Shown: positions 32,582 to 44,869 of the stretch, one piece after another
Numbering within the stretch: the stretch's first letter is position 1
Layout of the letters: every line of letters begins with the position of its first letter
The notes under the pieces: model-generated
The model's input: only the letters and a program-made list of their open reading frames with translations
Databases searched by the model: none
Told to the model about the DNA's origin: nothing
Assembly: GCF_033845285.1 (NCBI RefSeq)
Contig: NZ_JAWXCX010000001.1
Location: forward strand, 387,495 to 451,494
Source of the DNA: Marinococcus sp. PL1-022
GTDB taxonomy: Bacteria > Bacillota > Bacilli > Bacillales > Marinococcaceae
Length of the DNA: 64,000 bases
Direction of reading: 5' to 3'
Translations under genes and position numbers: made by a program

Positions 32582-33628
32582 ATGTTACGTGACGTATTGG
32601 AGATGCAGAGGAAGCTGCAGCCTGATGTACTCGAAACATTAGGGAAAAGGTACCGCATTTTGCAATACATCCGCCTGATGCAGCCGATTGGAAGAAGAAC
32701 CCTTGCCACTCAGCTATCCACCTCAGAGCGGGTTCTGCGCAGTGAAACTGATTTTTTAAAGCAGCAGGGACTTATCCTGATTCAAAGCGCAGGGATGCTT
32801 TTAACAGAAGAAGGAAATAAACTGCTTGAAGGACTCGAGCATACAGTCAAATATGCTTTTGGGCTCGAGGAGCTGGAGCGGAAGCTGGCAGGCTACTTGT
32901 CCGTTTCGAAGGTTATCGTCGTCTCAGGGGACAGCGATGAGCTTCCGGTAGTGAAAAAAGAACTCGGCCGGGCCACGGTACAGCAGATGAAAAACCGTGT
33001 CAGCCCCGGGGACGTGATAGCAGTAGCCGGAGGCACTACGCTAGCTTCAGCAGCTGATATGATGGTACCTGACGCAAAGTGGAACAATACCATCTTTGTA
33101 CCGGCCCGCGGTGGTCTCGGGGAGAAGGTGGAGATCCAGGCCAACACCATCAGCTCTGCGATGGCAATGAAAGCCGAGGCCTCGTACCGGCTGCTTCATG
33201 TACCTGATCAGCTGAGCGAGGATACGAGGCGGTCGCTGATGCAGGAGCCCGGAGTGCAGGAAGTGCTTGAGCTGTTAAAGTCAGCATCGCTTGTCGTTCA
33301 CGGCATTGGGGAAGCAAAAACGATGGCCGGGCGGCGGACAACGAGCGCCTCTTTGCGCAGCAGGCTCGAGGAAGAGTCGGCGGTCGCGGAGTCGTTTGGC
33401 TATTATGTTAATCAGGACGGAAAAGTGGTGCACCGGGAAAATACGGTGGGCCTGCAGTGGGACGAGCTCCGGCCGGATCAGACAGTGATCACAGTAGCCG
33501 GAGGCTCAAGCAAGGCAAAGGCGATTGACGCTTATATGCGCTATCGCCCGAGCAGCATTTTGATCACCGATGAGGGTGCAGCCAAAGCTATGCTGAATCA
33601 AAGCAATGCACCGGAGGCAACTGAGTAA
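32582..33628 (+). CDS. cggR: Central glycolytic genes regulator CggR
   Basis: A SorC/DeoR-family repressor relieved by fructose-1,6-bisphosphate. The 348-residue protein has an N-terminal winged HTH (QPIGRRTLATQLSTSERVLRSETDFLKQQGLI, ~38-70) and a C-terminal sugar-phosphate-binding domain (VIAVAGGTTLASAADMM; TVAGGSSKAKAIDAYMRYRPSSILITDEGAA). ATG 32582 gives an N-terminus that aligns with B. subtilis CggR, although the ribosome-binding site (GGTGGTG) is weak, which would keep repressor levels low relative to GapA. Its operator lies just upstream. Confidence 0.96.
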   Translation: MLRDVLEMQRKLQPDVLETLGKRYRILQYIRLMQPIGRRTLATQLSTSERVLRSETDFLKQQGLILIQSAGMLLTEEGNKLLEGLEHTVKYAFGLEELERKLAGYLSVSKVIVVSGDSDELPVVKKELGRATVQQMKNRVSPGDVIAVAGGTTLASAADMMVPDAKWNNTIFVPARGGLGEKVEIQANTISSAMAMKAEASYRLLHVPDQLSEDTRRSLMQEPGVQEVLELLKSASLVVHGIGEAKTMAGRRTTSASLRSRLEEESAVAESFGYYVNQDGKVVHRENTVGLQWDELRPDQTVITVAGGSSKAKAIDAYMRYRPSSILITDEGAAKAMLNQSNAPEATE

Positions 33629-33701
33629 CAGGCAGAATACCTGCCGCATTATGCTGCAGTAGCTTTCACAATTATTTATATTCCAAGGAGGAAAAATTAT
33701 T

Positions 33702-34709
33702 ATGGCAACAAAAATTGGTATTAACGGTTTTGGACGTATTGGACGTAACGTTTATCGTGCAGCTTTGAACAACCCGGATGTTGAAGTAGTAGCAGTAAAC
33801 GACCTGACAGACACTGATACACTTGCACATCTTTTGAAATACGACTCGGTTCACGGCACGCTTGATGCAGAAATCCAGGCAAGCGGCGATAACCTTACCA
33901 TCAATGGCCAAAAGCTGACTGTTTTCTCTGAAAAAGATCCTGCAAAGATTGACTGGAAAGGCGTAGAAGCTGAAATCGTTGTTGAATCCACAGGTATCTT
34001 TACGCAGCGCGACCAGGCAGCAAAACACCTTGAGGGCGGCGCGAAAAACGTTATCATTTCCGCACCTGCTAAAGGCGTAGACGCAACATTTGTTGTCGGT
34101 GTTAACGAAGGCGAATTCAAGCCGGACGAGCACAAAGTCGTTTCCAACGCATCCTGCACAACCAACTGCCTGGCTCCGGTAGCCAAAGTGCTGGACGAAA
34201 AATTCGGCATCAAACGCGGTCTGATGAACACAGTCCACTCCTACACGAGTGACCAGCAGATCCAGGACGGCCCGCACAAGGACCTTCGCCGTGCCCGCGC
34301 TGGTGCTGAAAATATCATCCCGACAACTACAGGTGCCGCTCAGGCAGTAGCCCTTGTGCTTCCACAGCTCGACGGCAAGCTTACCGGCGGTGCGATGCGT
34401 GTTCCTACTCCAAACGTTTCCCTTGTGGACTTCGTGGCAGAGCTCGACAAAGACGTAACAGTAGACGAATTGAACAACGCATTGAAAGAAGCTTCTGAAT
34501 CTGACGAACTCAAAGGCATTCTTGGATACAGCGAAGAGCCGCTCGTATCGAAGGACTACAACGGAAGCGCCTATTCTTCCACAGTAGACGCTCTTTCGAC
34601 ACTCGTTATGCAGGACAACATGGTTAAGGTAATCTCCTGGTACGACAACGAATTCGGTTATTCCAGCCGTGTTGTGGACCTCGCAGCAAGCTTTGGCAAA
34701 AAACTGTAA
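33702..34709 (+). CDS. gapA: Glyceraldehyde-3-phosphate dehydrogenase (glycolytic, NAD-dependent)
   Basis: Oxidises glyceraldehyde-3-phosphate to 1,3-bisphosphoglycerate. The 335-residue protein has the N-terminal NAD-binding INGFGRIGRN, the active-site SNASCTTNCLAP and the C-terminal SWYDNEFGYS. The position behind cggR marks it as the glycolytic GapA rather than gluconeogenic GapB. It has a strong AAGGAGG ribosome-binding site 73 bp after cggR. In B. subtilis the cggR-gapA mRNA is cleaved near the cggR end to favour gapA. Confidence 0.98.
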   Translation: MATKIGINGFGRIGRNVYRAALNNPDVEVVAVNDLTDTDTLAHLLKYDSVHGTLDAEIQASGDNLTINGQKLTVFSEKDPAKIDWKGVEAEIVVESTGIFTQRDQAAKHLEGGAKNVIISAPAKGVDATFVVGVNEGEFKPDEHKVVSNASCTTNCLAPVAKVLDEKFGIKRGLMNTVHSYTSDQQIQDGPHKDLRRARAGAENIIPTTTGAAQAVALVLPQLDGKLTGGAMRVPTPNVSLVDFVAELDKDVTVDELNNALKEASESDELKGILGYSEEPLVSKDYNGSAYSSTVDALSTLVMQDNMVKVISWYDNEFGYSSRVVDLAASFGKKL

Positions 34710-34730
34710 ATCATTCGTTTAATACTTGAG

Positions 34731-34766
34731 AAAGGGAGGAGAATATTATTTCTTCCTCCCTTTTTT
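34731..34766 (+). terminator. gapA terminator
   Basis: A 13-bp stem built on AAAGGGAGGAGAA and TTCTTCCTCCCTTT (small bulge) is followed by TTTTTT. Confidence 0.9.
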
Positions 34767-34810
34767 GGGTGTAGAGGGGGCCAGCACCCGGCCCGTCAAA
34801 AATCCGGTAT

Positions 34811-34879
34811 TTCCGTTCAGGCCGCCGCAATAATAAAAATAGACGTTCCAGTTTTTTCTGCGGCGGGTAAAGAACGGAA
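34811..34879 (+). other. Two-tier long inverted repeat between gapA and pgk
   Basis: An outer stem TTCCGTTC (34811-34818)/GAACGGAA (34872-34879) and an inner stem CCGCCGCA (34822-34829)/TGCGGCGG (34859-34866) are both perfect. They are separated by a small asymmetric internal loop (AGG against GTAAA) and close a 29-nt AT-rich loop. The element lies just upstream of a TATGAT -10 (34894-34899) for pgk and lacks a terminal T-run. It may be a REP-like element, a cruciform, or a leader RNA if transcription reads through from gapA. Confidence 0.7.
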
Positions 34880-34932
34880 GTGCAGATTTTTGTTATGATA
34901 GATGAGGAAGATAATTTAAGGGAGGTTTGGCA

Positions 34933-36123
34933 ATGGCGTTAAATAAGAAATCCATCCGCGATTTAGATTTGAAGGGCAAAACCGTTTTCTGCCGCGTTGA
35001 TTTCAACGTACCAATGAAAGGCGGAAGCATTACGGATGACGCACGGATTCGTGCAGCTGTACCAACAATTCAATACTTATCCGAACAGGGAGCACGCGTC
35101 ATTCTCGGAAGCCACCTCGGACGTCCAAAAGGGGAAGCAGTGGAAGAGCTTCGACTCGGACCGGCCGCCAATCGTCTTGGCGAAATTATGAATGTTGACG
35201 TGAAAAAGGTCGACGAAGTATACGGCGAACAGGCGAAGCAGACAGCGGCATCCCTAGAGGACGGAGAAATCATGCTTCTGGAAAACCTTCGATTTGAAGC
35301 AGGCGAAGAAAAAAATGATGAAACTCTGGCGAAAAACATAGCATCCCTTGCAGACATTTACGTAAACGATGCATTCGGGGCAGCGCACCGGGCCCACGCG
35401 TCCACCGAAGGAGTGGCGCACCATCTCCCTTCCGCAGCCGGACTGCTGATGGAAAAGGAACTCGATGTGCTCGGCCAGGCGCTTGAGGATCCGGATCGTC
35501 CGTTTACAGCAATTGTCGGAGGAGCAAAAGTAAAAGATAAAATCGGCGTGATCGATAATCTCCTCGATATCGTGGACAACCTTATTATCGGCGGCGGACT
35601 TGCATACACGTTTGTCAAAGCGCAGGGATATGAAATCGGCCAGTCCATGCTTGAAGAAGATAAGCTTGAAATGGCGAGAGAATTCATGCAGAAGGCTAAA
35701 GACAAAGGCGTCAACTTTTATATGCCAAAGGATGTTATTGTTTCCGATGACTTCAGCGAAGATGCGAACACGCAGACAGTAAAAATCGACAGCATTCCAT
35801 CCGATTGGGAAGCGCTGGATATTGGACCGGAAACGAGAAAGGAATACGCGAACGTCATTAAGGATTCGAAGCTTGTGATCTGGAACGGACCGGTCGGCGT
35901 ATTTGAATTCACTACGTTTGAAAAAGGGACGCGCGCAATTGCTGAAGCTATGGCTGAAGCTTCCGGCACGTACACGGTCATTGGCGGCGGCGACTCCGCA
36001 GCAGCGGTGGAAAAATTCGGACTTGCAGACAAAATGAGCCATATGTCCACCGGCGGCGGAGCATCGCTTGAATTTATCGAAGGAAAAGTTCTGCCGGGTG
36101 TGGCAGCACTGGATGATAAATAG
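34933..36123 (+). CDS. pgk: Phosphoglycerate kinase
   Basis: Transfers phosphate from 1,3-bisphosphoglycerate to ADP. The 396-residue protein has the signature [13 protein letters not shown] (N-terminal), [10 protein letters not shown], and the nucleotide-binding [13 protein letters not shown] and [11 protein letters not shown] (C-terminal). The start at ATG 34933 is 7 nt after GGGAGGT; an in-frame TTG lies 6 bp earlier. It heads pgk-tpiA-gpmI-eno, separated from gapA by a terminator and its own -10, so it is at least partly uncoupled from CggR-controlled cggR-gapA transcription. Confidence 0.98.
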   Translation: MALNKKSIRDLDLKGKTVFCRVDFNVPMKGGSITDDARIRAAVPTIQYLSEQGARVILGSHLGRPKGEAVEELRLGPAANRLGEIMNVDVKKVDEVYGEQAKQTAASLEDGEIMLLENLRFEAGEEKNDETLAKNIASLADIYVNDAFGAAHRAHASTEGVAHHLPSAAGLLMEKELDVLGQALEDPDRPFTAIVGGAKVKDKIGVIDNLLDIVDNLIIGGGLAYTFVKAQGYEIGQSMLEEDKLEMAREFMQKAKDKGVNFYMPKDVIVSDDFSEDANTQTVKIDSIPSDWEALDIGPETRKEYANVIKDSKLVIWNGPVGVFEFTTFEKGTRAIAEAMAEASGTYTVIGGGDSAAAVEKFGLADKMSHMSTGGGASLEFIEGKVLPGVAALDDK

Positions 36124-36167
36124 GCAGCCGGGACGTATATTTACTATAATCTTAGCGGGGTGAAACA

Positions 36168-36922
36168 ATGAGAAAACCAATCATAGCAGGCAACTGGAAG
36201 ATGAATAAGCTTCACGGCGAAGCGGTGGATTTTATCGAGCAGGTAGCAAGCAAAGTACCGAATGCAGAAGACGTGGAAACGGTAGTGTGTGCACCGGCTC
36301 TGTTTCTGAAGGATATGAATGAGGCGGCAGCATCGAGCGACGTGAAGATCGGCGCACAGAATATGCACCAGGAGGACAGCGGCGCGTTCACCGGAGAAAT
36401 CAGTCCGGCAGCGCTCGCAGACCTAAACATTCCTTACGTCATTATCGGCCACTCCGAACGCCGCGAAATGTTTAACGAAACTGACGAAACGGTCAATCAA
36501 AAAGTAAAAGCAGCCCTGAACCACGGGTTAACACCGATCATGTGCTGCGGAGAATCCCTCGAGCAGAAAGAAAACGGCTCCACGGAAGCAGTCGTGCGCG
36601 AGCAGATTGAAAAAGGCTTTGCCGGACTGAGTGCAGAAGACGCAGCAAAAGTGGTTGTCGCTTACGAGCCGATCTGGGCAATTGGTACAGGCAAATCCTC
36701 CACCGCAGAGGATGCAGATGAAACATGCGGTTCAGTAAGAAAAGCACTTGCCGATCAGTACGATCAGGACACGGCAGACAAAGTACGCATCCAATACGGC
36801 GGAAGTGTAAAGCCGGAAAACATTGAAACGTACATGGCGAAAGAGCACATTGACGGTGCACTTGTCGGCGGCGCCAGCCTGAAGCCGGATGCCTTCCTGG
36901 AGCTTGCAGAGGCGGGGAAAAA

Positions 36923-36926
<4 letters not shown>
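36168..36926 (+). CDS. tpiA: Triosephosphate isomerase
   Basis: Interconverts DHAP and GAP. The 252-residue barrel has AGNWKMNK (catalytic Lys), IIGHSERR (catalytic His) and [16 protein letters not shown] (catalytic Glu), with the phosphate-binding GGSVKPEN and VGGASLKPD. It overlaps gpmI by 4 bp (ATGA). Confidence 0.98.
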
Positions 36927-39762
<2,836 letters not shown>

Positions 39763-39773
39763 GTGCTTTTCGA

Positions 39774-39803
39774 CCGTGGCCCAGCATGTGGGCTGCGGTT
39801 TTT
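39774..39803 (+). terminator. Terminator after eno
   Basis: A 10-bp stem CCGTGGCCCA/TGGGCTGCGG (two G-T pairs) around a 5-nt loop is followed by TTTTT. Confidence 0.85.
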
Positions 39804-39859
39804 ACAATTGAATAAAACGCTGTTATCAAAGGGCCTGTGCCCTGCGCTGCCGCATGTGC

Positions 39860-39888
39860 TTGCACTGCACGTTTTGGTGTGTTACATT
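39860..39888 (+). promoter_or_regulatory. secG promoter
   Basis: TTGCAC (39860-39865), 17-nt spacer and TACATT (39883-39888), 37 bp before the secG start. Confidence 0.7.
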
Positions 39889-39925
39889 AATACAAGCGTA
39901 ATTGGAACGTGGAGGTGTACGGGTG

Positions 39926-40156
39926 ATGATAACGGTGTTGTACGTTGCATTAATAGTCGTTGCGGTCATGCTTATTGCAATTATTTTATTGCAGTCGGGC
40001 CGAAGCAGCGGTTTGGCAGGAGCAATATCTGGCGGAGCCGAACAAATGGTTGGCAAACAGAAAGCTAGAGGCATCGAAGCCTTTCTGATTCAGTTTACAG
40101 TAGTTCTGGCTGTGTTATTTTTTGTTCTTACCATACTCATCGCCTATTTTGTCTGA
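39926..40156 (+). CDS. secG: Preprotein translocase subunit SecG
   Basis: A small membrane partner of SecYE that aids SecA-driven export. The 76-residue protein has two transmembrane segments (~3-20 and ~54-74) joined by the conserved cytosolic loop LLQSGRSSGLAGAISGG. Length and sequence match B. subtilis SecG (76). The start is ATG 39926, 9 nt after GGAGGT; a GTG one codon earlier is the alternative. It lies between eno and the esterase/rnr genes, as in B. subtilis. Confidence 0.96.
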   Translation: MITVLYVALIVVAVMLIAIILLQSGRSSGLAGAISGGAEQMVGKQKARGIEAFLIQFTVVLAVLFFVLTILIAYFV

Positions 40157-40181
40157 CAGACAGTATAGGAAGCTATCTCAG

Positions 40182-40212
40182 CAGCGGACGGTTCCATCGT
40201 TCGCTGTTTTTT
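40182..40212 (+). terminator. secG terminator
   Basis: A 9-bp stem CAGCGGACG/CGTTCGCTG (one G-T pair) with a 7-nt loop is followed by TTTTTT. Confidence 0.88.
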
Positions 40213-40325
40213 CTGTTACCGGCCCATGTTTGCTTTTCCTGTATTTAGTGAATCAAAGAAGCAGGCGGAAATTTAACGTTTTAGCGGCCAGGGCAGAGAT
40301 AAATTAAGAATAGGGGAGCAGGAGC

Positions 40326-41072
40326 ATGACGACAGCAGCTGAAAACCAGGCGATTGGATGTTTATGTCTGCATGGATTTACAGGCTCTCCGTGGGAGGTC
40401 GAACCGATTGCTGCGGAGCTCCGTGCGTGTACAGACTGGATAGTGAAAACGCCGGTGCTGCCAGGGCATGCTGATGGAAGCTTCAGCATTCAAAGCCGTG
40501 TTTCCTATGTCACATGGATTCATGCTGCCGACCGGGCGGCTAAGAAATTGGCGGCTGCATGCAGCACCCTGTACGTGATTGGATTTTCGATGGGCGGCCT
40601 GCTTGCCTGTTATGTGGCAGCCCGTTATCAGGTGGACCGGCTCGTGCTTATTGGTATGCCGATGGAATATATTAATCCCGGCCAGTTTTTGAAGGACACA
40701 CTGCTTGTTGCGGGCGGACGAGTCAGGGGGTCTCTGCACCCCTGGTACGGCCTGGCCGCAGAAAAATTAAAAACCCCCGGCTGGGCGCTTCGGGAGTTTC
40801 GGCAGGCAGCGCATGTGCTGCGCCCGTTTGTCGGAAAAGTATCCTGTCCAGTGTTTATCGGCCAGGGTGAAAAAGACGGCCTGGTACCGGTCCGGAGCGC
40901 TGTGCGTATATATAAAACAGTAAGAAGCCCGGTGAAGCAGTTTGTGCTTTACAAAAATGGCAAGCACTTTCTTTTTCACGGTCCGCACCGGCACGAAATG
41001 GTGAACGATGTGCGATTATTTTTAACCTCAACACAAATAAATTCTGAGAACCTTATGCGAACGATCGATTAA
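40326..41072 (+). CDS. Alpha/beta hydrolase (esterase/lipase-like), paralogue of Est
   Basis: A 248-residue alpha/beta hydrolase. It has oxyanion region CLHGFTGSPWE, nucleophile elbow GFSMGGLL, the acid in GQGEKDGLVP and the His in NGKHFLFHG. It resembles the neighbouring carboxylesterase in topology but is divergent and more basic. As far as I recall, B. subtilis has only one such gene at this locus, so this looks like a duplication followed by divergence, or an insertion. The substrate is unknown. The start is ATG 40326, after AGGAG. Confidence 0.82.
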   Translation: MTTAAENQAIGCLCLHGFTGSPWEVEPIAAELRACTDWIVKTPVLPGHADGSFSIQSRVSYVTWIHAADRAAKKLAAACSTLYVIGFSMGGLLACYVAARYQVDRLVLIGMPMEYINPGQFLKDTLLVAGGRVRGSLHPWYGLAAEKLKTPGWALREFRQAAHVLRPFVGKVSCPVFIGQGEKDGLVPVRSAVRIYKTVRSPVKQFVLYKNGKHFLFHGPHRHEMVNDVRLFLTSTQINSENLMRTID

Positions 41073-41105
41073 ACAGAAAAAAGTATAGATAGGAGACGAT
41101 GAATC

Positions 41106-41855
41106 ATGCGTGTAGTACCCCCTAAGTCATTTACCTTTGAAGGAGGAAATCGTGCAGTTCTGCTGCTGCACGGATTCACGGGATCATCTGCGGATGTCCG
41201 GATGATGGGACGTTTTTTGGAAAAGAAAGGTTATACTGTACATGCTCCGGTATATAAAGGCCACGGCGTGCCCCCGGAAGAACTGATGGAAACGGATTAC
41301 CACGACTGGTGGGAGGACGTAAAAGCAGGAATTGAGGAATTAAAGGAAAGAGGCTTTGACCAGATTGCCGTCGGGGGCCTCTCTCTCGGAGGGCTGATGG
41401 CTCTTAGGGTGGCTTCTCATTACGACGTTCTTGGTGTTATTCCGATGAGTGCCCCGATGTCGACGTTCAACAACGCAGACAAATTGTATGGCGACGTCAT
41501 CAATTACGCGAAAGAATTTAAACGCCTGGAAGGAAAAGACCAGGAGCAGATTGATAAAGAAATTATGGAATTCCGTCAGCTCCCGACGGACACATTGCAC
41601 TCGGTCAACCGGCTGATCCGGGAAGTGGCAGACGGCCTGGACATGGTTCACGTCCCGGCGATGATCGTGCAGGGAGAAAAAGATGATATGATTGCAGAAG
41701 ACAGCGCAAATATCATTTATGAAGAAATTTCTTCGGAGGATAAACAGATTAAATGGTATCCGGATTCCCCGCACGTTATCACCCTTGGGAATGACCGCGA
41801 TGAACTGAACGAAGATGTTTATCAGTTTTTAGACAGATTAAATTGGTCGAAATAA
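41106..41855 (+). CDS. est: Carboxylesterase (Est30/YvaK family)
   Basis: A 249-residue carboxylesterase closely resembling Geobacillus Est30 and B. subtilis YvaK. It has N-terminal VVPPKSFTFEGGNRAVLLLHGFTGSSADVRMMG, GHGVPPEEL, nucleophile elbow GGLSLGG, acid region VQGEKDDMIAEDSANIIY and catalytic His in DSPHVITLG. It hydrolyses short-chain esters in related species; the physiological substrate is unknown. It lies between secG and rnr, the conserved Bacillus position, 33 bp after the first esterase. Confidence 0.93.
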   Translation: MRVVPPKSFTFEGGNRAVLLLHGFTGSSADVRMMGRFLEKKGYTVHAPVYKGHGVPPEELMETDYHDWWEDVKAGIEELKERGFDQIAVGGLSLGGLMALRVASHYDVLGVIPMSAPMSTFNNADKLYGDVINYAKEFKRLEGKDQEQIDKEIMEFRQLPTDTLHSVNRLIREVADGLDMVHVPAMIVQGEKDDMIAEDSANIIYEEISSEDKQIKWYPDSPHVITLGNDRDELNEDVYQFLDRLNWSK

Positions 41856-41910
41856 AAGAGCGTAAAGCTCAAAACGTTTATCAAAACAAAATTGAAAGGA
41901 GATGAAAACG

Positions 41911-44232
41911 TTGGACCAGGAAATAAAACAGACACTGCTGGATTACCTGAAAAACGATTCTGCGGGCCCTGCAACCATTGAGGAGATCCAGGAAACGCTT
42001 CAGGCGGATTCGGCGGAAGATATTAAGCGTCTCATGAAGACGCTAAACGAAATGGAGGACAGCGGAGACGTTGTCCGGACGAGAAGCAACCGCTACGGCA
42101 TACCGGAGAAAATGAACCTGATGCGCGGACGCGTTCAGAGTCACGCCAAAGGCTTTGCCTTTATTATTCCGGAGGAAAAGGAACGCGATGACATCTTTGT
42201 GCCGGCCGGGGAAATTAACGGGGCCATGAACAAGGACACCGTGCTTGTTCGCATCTCGGACTCGAGCCAGGGCAGTAAAACCGAAGGCACGATTATCCGA
42301 ATCATCGAGCGTGGTATTGAAAAGGTCGTGGGCACTTACCAGCGCTACGGTAATTACGGATTTGTGGCGGCAGATGATAAGCACATCCGCGATGACATTT
42401 ATATCCCACAGGACGCAGAAAACGGCGCAGTGGACGGTCATAAGGTTGTCGTAGAGCTTACTAAATATCCCGATGCGGCTTCAGGGGCTGAAGGGAAAGT
42501 CGTCAACATCATCGGGCATAAAAATGACCCGGGCGTGGATATTCTGTCGATCATTCATAAGCACGGCCTCCCGGGAGATTTTCCGGAGGAAGCTGTGGAA
42601 CAGGCCCAGAAGACACCGGATGTGATTGACGAAAGTGAAATTAAACAGCGCCGGGATCTCCGCGATGAAACTATTGTGACTATCGATGGGGCAGACGCAA
42701 AGGATCTCGATGACGCCGTTACGGTGACGAAATATAATAACGGCAACTATAAGCTCGGCGTTCATATTGCAGACGTCAGCTATTACGTGGACGAAGGGAC
42801 ACCTATCGACGTGGAGGCCGGAGAACGGGCTACAAGCGTATATTTGGTGGACCGGGTAATCCCGATGATTCCGCACCGTTTGTCAAACGGCATCTGCAGC
42901 CTGAATCCGCAGGTGGACCGGCTGACGCTCTCGTGTGAAATGGAAGTGACGCCGCAGGGCGAAATCGTCAATCATGAAATCTTTGAAAGCGTGATCCGCA
43001 CAGCTGCCCGTATGACGTACAACGACGTCCGCCTGATTCTTGAAGAAAACAACGAGGCAAAACGGGAGGAATACAGCGAACTCGTGCCAATGTTTGAACG
43101 CATGGAAGAGCTGGCAGCCATTCTGCGCGAAAAGCGGTTTGGAAGAGGCGCGATCGATTTTGATTTCAAGGAAGCACAGGTGCTCGTGGATGAAACGACT
43201 GCTCCGACAGACGTGGTGCTGCGTGAGCGCTCGGTCGCTGAAAAGCTGATTGAAGAGTTTATGCTGGCCGCCAATGAAACGGTAGCCGAGCATTTTCACT
43301 GGATGAAGGTGCCGTTTGTCTACCGGATTCACGAAGACCCGGCCGAAGACAAGCTGCAGTCATTTGTGGAGTTTGTTACGAACTTTGGCTATGCTGTCAA
43401 AGGAACGGCAAATACGGTTCATCCCCGCGCCCTTCAGGAGGTGCTTGACGCTGTCAAGGGAGAACCGGAACAGGCTGTGATCAGTACAGTGATGCTGCGC
43501 TCGATGCAGCAGGCGAAGTATGATCCTGAAAACGCCGGCCACTTTGGCCTGGCTGCAGACTTCTACACCCACTTTACGTCGCCAATCCGCCGGTATCCGG
43601 ACCTAATTGTTCACCGTCTGATCCGGACGTACCTGGTAAATAAACGGATGGACGACAAAACACAGCAGAAATGGAAAAATGAACTGCCGGAAATCACCCA
43701 GCATTCTTCGGAGATGGAACGCCGGGCCATTGATGCTGAGCGGGAAGTTGACAGCATGAAGAAGGCTCAGTACATGAAGGATAAAATCGGGGAAGAGTTT
43801 ACCGGCTTTGTAAGCGGAGCTGCGAACTTCGGACTCTTTGTGGAGCTTGAAAACACCATTGAAGGTATGGTTCATATCAGCTACCTGACGGATGATTATT
43901 ACCATTATGCTCCGAAGCAGTATGCACTGATAGGCGAGCGTACCGCCAACATGTACCGTATCGGTGATCAGGTGGAGGTACGTGTTCTGAATGTAAATCT
44001 TGACGAAGCGGCGATCGACTTTGAAATTGTCGGCATGAAACGTCCGGCGAAAGCAAGGCGCAAAGAGTCTGCAAAGGTTGTTCAGGGCGACAAGGGCAAG
44101 CGTCCTGGCAAAAAAGAAGGCCAGGGAGAAAAGAAGGACGGCAATAAAAAAGACGGTGGACGTAAAAAAGGTAAGTCCGGTAACAAAAAGCCGTTCTACT
44201 CGAAAGTCTCAAAAAACAATAAAAAAAAATAA
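41911..44232 (+). CDS. rnr: Ribonuclease R
   Basis: A processive 3'-5' exoribonuclease that degrades structured RNA and non-stop mRNAs during trans-translation. The protein (about 773 residues) has an N-terminal winged helix (~1-65), cold-shock domains ([31 protein letters not shown]), the RNB catalytic domain with [14 protein letters not shown], a C-terminal S1 domain ([31 protein letters not shown]) and a very Lys/Gly-rich tail of about 60 residues. I prefer TTG 41911, 9 nt after AAAGGAG; ATG 41902 directly abuts that site. smpB and ssrA follow, so the trans-translation set is clustered. Confidence 0.96.
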   Translation: MDQEIKQTLLDYLKNDSAGPATIEEIQETLQADSAEDIKRLMKTLNEMEDSGDVVRTRSNRYGIPEKMNLMRGRVQSHAKGFAFIIPEEKERDDIFVPAGEINGAMNKDTVLVRISDSSQGSKTEGTIIRIIERGIEKVVGTYQRYGNYGFVAADDKHIRDDIYIPQDAENGAVDGHKVVVELTKYPDAASGAEGKVVNIIGHKNDPGVDILSIIHKHGLPGDFPEEAVEQAQKTPDVIDESEIKQRRDLRDETIVTIDGADAKDLDDAVTVTKYNNGNYKLGVHIADVSYYVDEGTPIDVEAGERATSVYLVDRVIPMIPHRLSNGICSLNPQVDRLTLSCEMEVTPQGEIVNHEIFESVIRTAARMTYNDVRLILEENNEAKREEYSELVPMFERMEELAAILREKRFGRGAIDFDFKEAQVLVDETTAPTDVVLRERSVAEKLIEEFMLAANETVAEHFHWMKVPFVYRIHEDPAEDKLQSFVEFVTNFGYAVKGTANTVHPRALQEVLDAVKGEPEQAVISTVMLRSMQQAKYDPENAGHFGLAADFYTHFTSPIRRYPDLIVHRLIRTYLVNKRMDDKTQQKWKNELPEITQHSSEMERRAIDAEREVDSMKKAQYMKDKIGEEFTGFVSGAANFGLFVELENTIEGMVHISYLTDDYYHYAPKQYALIGERTANMYRIGDQVEVRVLNVNLDEAAIDFEIVGMKRPAKARRKESAKVVQGDKGKRPGKKEGQGEKKDGNKKDGGRKKGKSGNKKPFYSKVSKNNKKK

Positions 44233-44245
44233 TGTGAGCTCAGAA

Positions 44246-44274
44246 AGCCCGGGGCAATAGGACGCGCCCGGGCT
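44246..44274 (+). other. Hairpin between rnr and smpB
   Basis: A perfect 8-bp GC-rich stem AGCCCGGG/CCCGGGCT with a 13-nt loop and no T-run. It is probably an mRNA processing or stability structure rather than a terminator. The smpB ribosome-binding site follows. Confidence 0.6.
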
Positions 44275-44312
44275 CCCATGGTAAAATAAAGACAGAAGGC
44301 AGGTGAATGGAG

Positions 44313-44792
44313 ATGGCAGTAAAAACGGAAAACCGTGTGCTGGCGCAAAACCGGAAGGCCCGTCATGACTATACCATCGAGGACACCTTTGAAGCCGGTA
44401 TTGAACTGCGGGGCACAGAAATAAAGTCGATCCGGGCCGGCAGGATGAATCTGAAGGACAGCTTCGGAAAAATAGATAATAACGAGCTGTTTCTGCATAA
44501 TGCCCACATCAGCCCATATGAACAGGGAAACCAGTTCAACCACGAGCCCCTGCGTACGAGAAAGCTTCTGCTGCACCGCCGGGAGATCAATAAGCTTATT
44601 GGTAAAAGCATGCAGTCCGGGTACTCCATTATTCCATTGAAGGTTTATATTAAAAACGGTAAAGCGAAGGTGCTGATCGGCCTTGCCAAGGGTAAGAAAA
44701 AATACGACAAACGCCAGGCGCTCAAGGAACAGGATGCCAAGCGTGAAATGGACAAAGCAATCAACCGCAGCATGAAAGGCATGAGCGACTAG
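44313..44792 (+). CDS. smpB: SsrA-binding protein SmpB
   Basis: SmpB binds tmRNA and positions it in stalled ribosomes. The 159-residue protein has N-terminal [32 protein letters not shown], the LLLHRREI core and a basic C-terminal helix ([22 protein letters not shown]) that enters the mRNA channel. ATG 44313 is 7 nt after GGCAGGTG; the ATG 6 bp earlier is too close to it. ssrA follows 77 bp later with its own strong promoter. Confidence 0.97.
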   Translation: MAVKTENRVLAQNRKARHDYTIEDTFEAGIELRGTEIKSIRAGRMNLKDSFGKIDNNELFLHNAHISPYEQGNQFNHEPLRTRKLLLHRREINKLIGKSMQSGYSIIPLKVYIKNGKAKVLIGLAKGKKKYDKRQALKEQDAKREMDKAINRSMKGMSD

Positions 44793-44793
44793 A

Positions 44794-44822
44794 TTGACAC
44801 GCTCCGGGCCTCCCGTTATAAT
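44794..44822 (+). promoter_or_regulatory. ssrA promoter (perfect consensus)
   Basis: TTGACA (44794-44799), 17-nt spacer and TATAAT (44817-44822) are both exact sigma-A consensus hexamers, 48 bp before the mature tmRNA 5' end. It starts within a few bases of the smpB stop. Confidence 0.93.
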
Positions 44823-44869
44823 ATGGTATGTCGCTCATAAACCTATGGGCACATGCTTATCCTTCACAT

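Noticed and set aside
35254-36180. Minus-strand open frame of 308 codons opposite pgk
   Set aside because: Antisense shadow of a conserved glycolytic gene; the Cys/Phe/His-rich sequence is typical of reverse frames.
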